From contig JAFALP010000001.1 of NCBI GenBank assembly GCA_019234175.1, positions 1 to 7,554 of the forward strand: 7,554 nucleotides of DNA, read 5' to 3'. The position numbers and the translations under genes are program-made. The notes beneath the pieces were generated by a model, which was not told the origin of the DNA, searched no databases, and worked only from the letters and a program-made list of their open reading frames with translations. The stretch's first letter is position 1. Each line of letters opens with the position of its first letter. The stretch is from Actinomycetota bacterium. GTDB taxonomy: Bacteria; Actinomycetota; Thermoleophilia; Gaiellales; Gaiellaceae. Of the stretch, positions 5,676-7,554 are shown one piece after another.

Positions 5676-6575
5676 CTACGCGACGAGACGGGCGAGCTTG
5701 CGCGCCGCCGCACCGAGCGGACGCGGGTCCTCCAGCACGGGTGCGAACAGGTCGCCGAGCCGCTGCACGCGCTCGAGCACGACGTCCATGGGAAAGTCGC
5801 GCGGCCGCAGATCCTTCGTCAGCTCGTCCCAGTGCAGCGGCGTCGAGACCGGCGCGCCCGGCTTCGGCCGCACCGAGTAGACGGACGCGATCGTCTTCCC
5901 GGCGCCGTTCTGGCGGTGGTCGACGAGGACGCCGCTGCGCTTCTTCTTCAGCCACTCCGTCGTCACGAGGCCCGGGTGACGCGCCTCGAGGAGGCGCGAC
6001 GCCGTCTCCGCGAACGCGTACGTGTCGGCGAAGCCGGCGCGCCGCTGGATCGGCGCGAGCACGTGGATCCCGTCGGCGCCGCTCGTCTTCACGTATCCCG
6101 GCAGCTCGAGCTCGTCGAGGAGGCCGCCGATGAGCTGCGCGACCTCGATCGCGAGCTCGAACCCGTCCGGCTCGTCAGGCGGGTCGAGGTCGAAGACGAC
6201 GTAGTCGGGCCGCTGCGGCTTGTCCACGCGCGAGTACCAGACGTTCATGTCCACGCAGTTCATCTGCACCATCCATAGCAGCGCATCGCGCGAGTCGACG
6301 AGGGCGAAGTCGACCTGTCTCGCGCCGCCGCCGCGCGGGTGCGTGGTGAACTCGCGCGTCGGGAGCCAGTCGGGCGCGCCTTTCGGGATCTGCTTCTGGA
6401 AGTAGACCTCGCCGTCGATCCCGTGCGGGTAGCGCTTCAGCGTGAACGGCCGGTCGCGCAGGTGCGGGACGATCGTGTCGGCGATCCGGTCGTAGTAGGA
6501 GAAGAGGTCGCCCTTCGTGACGCCGTCGTCCGGGAAGAGGACCCGGTCGCCGCTGGTGAGCTTTATGCGCGCCAT
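5676..6575 (-). CDS. Stand-alone LigD-type primase-polymerase domain protein (NHEJ polymerase family)
   Basis: The 299-residue product matches the polymerase domain of LigD, an archaeo-eukaryotic-primase-fold enzyme that adds nucleotides at DNA ends during Ku-dependent end joining. Landmarks are RVLFPDDGVTKGDLFSYYDRI (11-31), RPFTLKRYPHGIDGEVYFQK (42-61), CVDMNVWYSRVDKPQRPDY (107-125), metal-binding DLDP (D129, D131), SGADGIHVLAPI (165-176, H171) and LVDHRQNGAGKTIASVYSVR (217-236) with a third acidic residue, D219. The length fits a single Pol domain; there is no ligase or phosphoesterase domain, and neither Ku nor ligase lies in the window. All three catalytic acids are present, so it should be active. 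The ATG start at 6575 is chosen because family members begin a few residues before the V-x-F-P motif. A GAGGA 18 nt upstream is too far for a normal ribosome site. It follows DUF72 after a 94-nt gap. Confidence 0.92.
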   Translation of the reverse strand: MARIKLTSGDRVLFPDDGVTKGDLFSYYDRIADTIVPHLRDRPFTLKRYPHGIDGEVYFQKQIPKGAPDWLPTREFTTHPRGGGARQVDFALVDSRDALLWMVQMNCVDMNVWYSRVDKPQRPDYVVFDLDPPDEPDGFELAIEVAQLIGGLLDELELPGYVKTSGADGIHVLAPIQRRAGFADTYAFAETASRLLEARHPGLVTTEWLKKKRSGVLVDHRQNGAGKTIASVYSVRPKPGAPVSTPLHWDELTKDLRPRDFPMDVVLERVQRLGDLFAPVLEDPRPLGAAARKLARLVA

Positions 6576-6594
6576 ACGCGGGACTTGTAACAAT

Positions 6595-6644
6595 CCTCGG
6601 CAGAGTGCACGAAGCTGGCTCTTTCGTGCATGTCGAGGCCGAGG
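6595..6644. repeat. Nested inverted repeat upstream of the polymerase gene
   Basis: An inner perfect 8-bp arm pair TGCACGAA (6606-6613) / TTCGTGCA (6623-6630) encloses a 9-nt loop. An outer perfect 7-bp pair CCTCGGC (6595-6601) / GCCGAGG (6638-6644) flanks it, with 4- and 7-nt internal bulges. It lies in the only sizeable gap of the minus-strand run, after the DUF72 stop and 20 nt before the polymerase ATG. No T-run follows on either strand, so it does not look like an intrinsic terminator. It could be an mRNA leader structure, an operator or a transcript-stabilising stem. Confidence 0.55.
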
Positions 6645-6669
6645 CCGGCGACCTGCTCGCCGAGCTCGG

Positions 6670-7377
6670 CTACGCGTAGACGAGCTCCCGCAGGCGCAAC
6701 GCGTTCCGCGGCGCGAACGCTTCCCAGTCGTTGTTGAAGTATGCGTACACGTCCACCGTCCACGCGCGGATGCGCTCGGCCCACTCGGAGAGCTCCGACT
6801 CGCTGTAGTTGCCCCGCCGCCCGCGCGTGCCGTGGTGGAAGCGCACGTACGTCCAGGGGGCCGTGAAGACCTCGCGCTCGCCGGTGAGGACGAGCGCGGC
6901 ACCATGTGCGCGCAGGAGGTCGTAGACGTCGTCCGCGAACCACGACGCGTGGCGGAACTCGAATGCGTGGCGGCCGGGCGGGAGCGCCGCGAGCGTCGCG
7001 CCGAGCCTGTCGTCGTCACGCCGGAAGTTCGGCGGCAGCTGCCAGAGGAAGGGGCCGCGCTTGCACAGCGGCTCGAGACGCTCGAGCAAGTGCGCGAGCC
7101 CCGCCTCGACATCCGTGAGCCGCTTGACGTGCGTGATGTAGCGCGACACCTTCACCGCGAAGCAGAAGTCCTCCGGCGCGGTTCGCTCCCACGCCTCGAC
7201 CGCAGTTCGATTCGGCAGGCGGTAGAAGGTGGTGTTCAGCTCGACCGTGTCGAACCGTTGCGCGTACAGCTCGAGCCATTCGCGCGGAGGCCGGCCGGCG
7301 TAGAACGGCTCCTTCCAGCTGTCGTAGTTCCAGCCGGAGCAGCCTACGCGGACAACGCGTTCGCGATCACGCGGCAC
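6670..7377 (-). CDS. DUF72 family protein (YecE-like, TIM-barrel)
   Basis: The 235-residue product has the signature blocks of DUF72: VGCSGWNYDSWKEPFY (11-26), FDTVELNTTFYRLPNR (42-57), FCFAVKVSRYITHVKRL (71-87), FLWQLPPNF (110-118), AFEFRHASWF (138-147) and VYAYFNNDWEAFAPRNAL (210-227). The family adopts a TIM-barrel fold; its biochemical role is not established, and the conserved residues suggest an enzyme. Length is normal for the family. The GTG start at 7377 is the only start codon just before the first conserved block and lies 34 nt inside the preceding monophosphatase gene, so translation is likely coupled. The frame ends in TAG 6672-6670. DUF72 and LigD-polymerase genes as neighbours suggest, but do not prove, a DNA-related context. 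Confidence 0.9.
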   Translation of the reverse strand: MPRDRERVVRVGCSGWNYDSWKEPFYAGRPPREWLELYAQRFDTVELNTTFYRLPNRTAVEAWERTAPEDFCFAVKVSRYITHVKRLTDVEAGLAHLLERLEPLCKRGPFLWQLPPNFRRDDDRLGATLAALPPGRHAFEFRHASWFADDVYDLLRAHGAALVLTGEREVFTAPWTYVRFHHGTRGRRGNYSESELSEWAERIRAWTVDVYAYFNNDWEAFAPRNALRLRELVYA

Positions 7378-7554
7378 AGCTCCGGCGTTCCCGCGCCGGC
7401 GATGCGCGAACGCCGCTCCAGGTCGAGCTCGGCCTCGCCGAATCCACGCGGGTCGTCGAAGAGCGCCAGCGAGATCCCGGCCTCGCGGCACAGCAGCTGC
7501 GCGGCGGCGATGTCCACCGACCGCGCCTCCTTCAGCGAGCACACGCCGTCCACC
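7344..7554 (-). CDS. Inositol monophosphatase (SuhB) family protein, C-terminal end (partial)
   Basis: Only the last 69 codons are visible; the gene begins beyond the right edge. The segment SVDIAAAQLLCREAGISLALFD (about residues 12-33 of the fragment) corresponds to the third metal-binding motif of the family, usually W-D-x-A-A-G...REAGG. The Asp is kept (D14), while the Trp is Val and the following glycine-rich turn is altered. IAGAGTPELCRVIANAL at the end matches the usual last strand and helix. Such enzymes are Mg2+-dependent phosphatases acting on inositol phosphates, fructose 1,6-bisphosphate, histidinol phosphate or PAP; the substrate cannot be told from this fragment. The stop TAG is 7346-7344. 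The first visible GTG (7553) is probably internal. Confidence 0.8.
   Translation of the reverse strand, partial: VDGVCSLKEARSVDIAAAQLLCREAGISLALFDDPRGFGEAELDLERRSRIAGAGTPELCRVIANALSA

Noticed and set aside
5311..5955. N-terminal extension of the ABC ATPase upstream of the GTG at 5310
   Set aside because: The extra residues are out-of-frame readings of the secreted-protein and polymerase genes; family alignment starts at the GTG.
6585..6593. TTGT-A-ACAA mini-palindrome as a repressor operator
   Set aside because: Nine bases in an AT-richer patch are too little to separate from chance, and no second copy or regulator gene is present.
6606..6630. Intrinsic terminator for the DUF72 gene
   Set aside because: The stem is good, but no T-tract follows it on the minus strand (CTCTGCCGAGG) or the plus strand.
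1..7554. CRISPR array, tRNA, rRNA, insertion sequence or tandem repeat
   Set aside because: No direct repeats with spacers, cloverleaf-like sequence, transposase motifs or terminal repeats were found on either strand by eye.

Overview
The window is uniformly GC-rich (around 70% by eye), densely packed and full of GTG starts and overlapping stop/start junctions. With a stand-alone LigD-type primase-polymerase, a DUF72 protein and an Mrp ATPase lacking the CxxC motif, this suggests a high-GC actinobacterium, plausibly of the Thermoleophilia/Gaiellales type. The lineage is inferred from gene content and composition only. No rRNA, tRNA, CRISPR array, insertion sequence or phage gene was seen.

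Layout. (1) Positions 3-116 (+) hold the last 37 codons of a gene whose stop overlaps the stop of the next, convergent gene. (2) Positions 2944-113 (-) are a tight four-gene run: Mrp/NBP35-type Fe-S carrier ATPase, SnoaL/NTF2-like protein, HAD-IB phosphatase, and a short, divergent relative of the malate/L-lactate dehydrogenase (Ldh2/AllD) family. The junctions are TAGTG, TGA|GTG and an 11-nt overlap. (3) A 29-bp divergent gap separates this run from a MacB/FtsX-type ABC permease (2974-4056, +) and a membrane-anchored coiled-coil protein (4092-4655, +). (4) Convergent with those, the minus strand from the right edge to 4615 carries the end of an inositol-monophosphatase-family gene, a DUF72 gene, a LigD-type polymerase, a small secreted Ig-like protein and a LolD/MacB-type ABC ATPase. 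The ATPase gene runs 41 nt into the end of the coiled-coil gene. The only intergenic space of note is 94 nt between DUF72 and the polymerase; it contains a nested inverted repeat.

How the genes may work together. Permease, coiled-coil protein, secreted protein and ATPase look like one MacB-type transport or cell-envelope complex split over two converging transcripts. Mrp is likely a housekeeping Fe-S carrier, and its downstream genes are probably co-transcribed without an obvious shared pathway. The polymerase belongs to the bacterial end-joining family, but neither Ku nor a ligase is visible here. Most of the window is ordinary chromosome. The items most worth a second look are the catalytically suspect Ldh2-like protein, the Asn replacing the H-loop His in the ATPase, the split ABC locus with overlapping 3' ends, and the dyad with a small overlapping reading frame before the polymerase gene.
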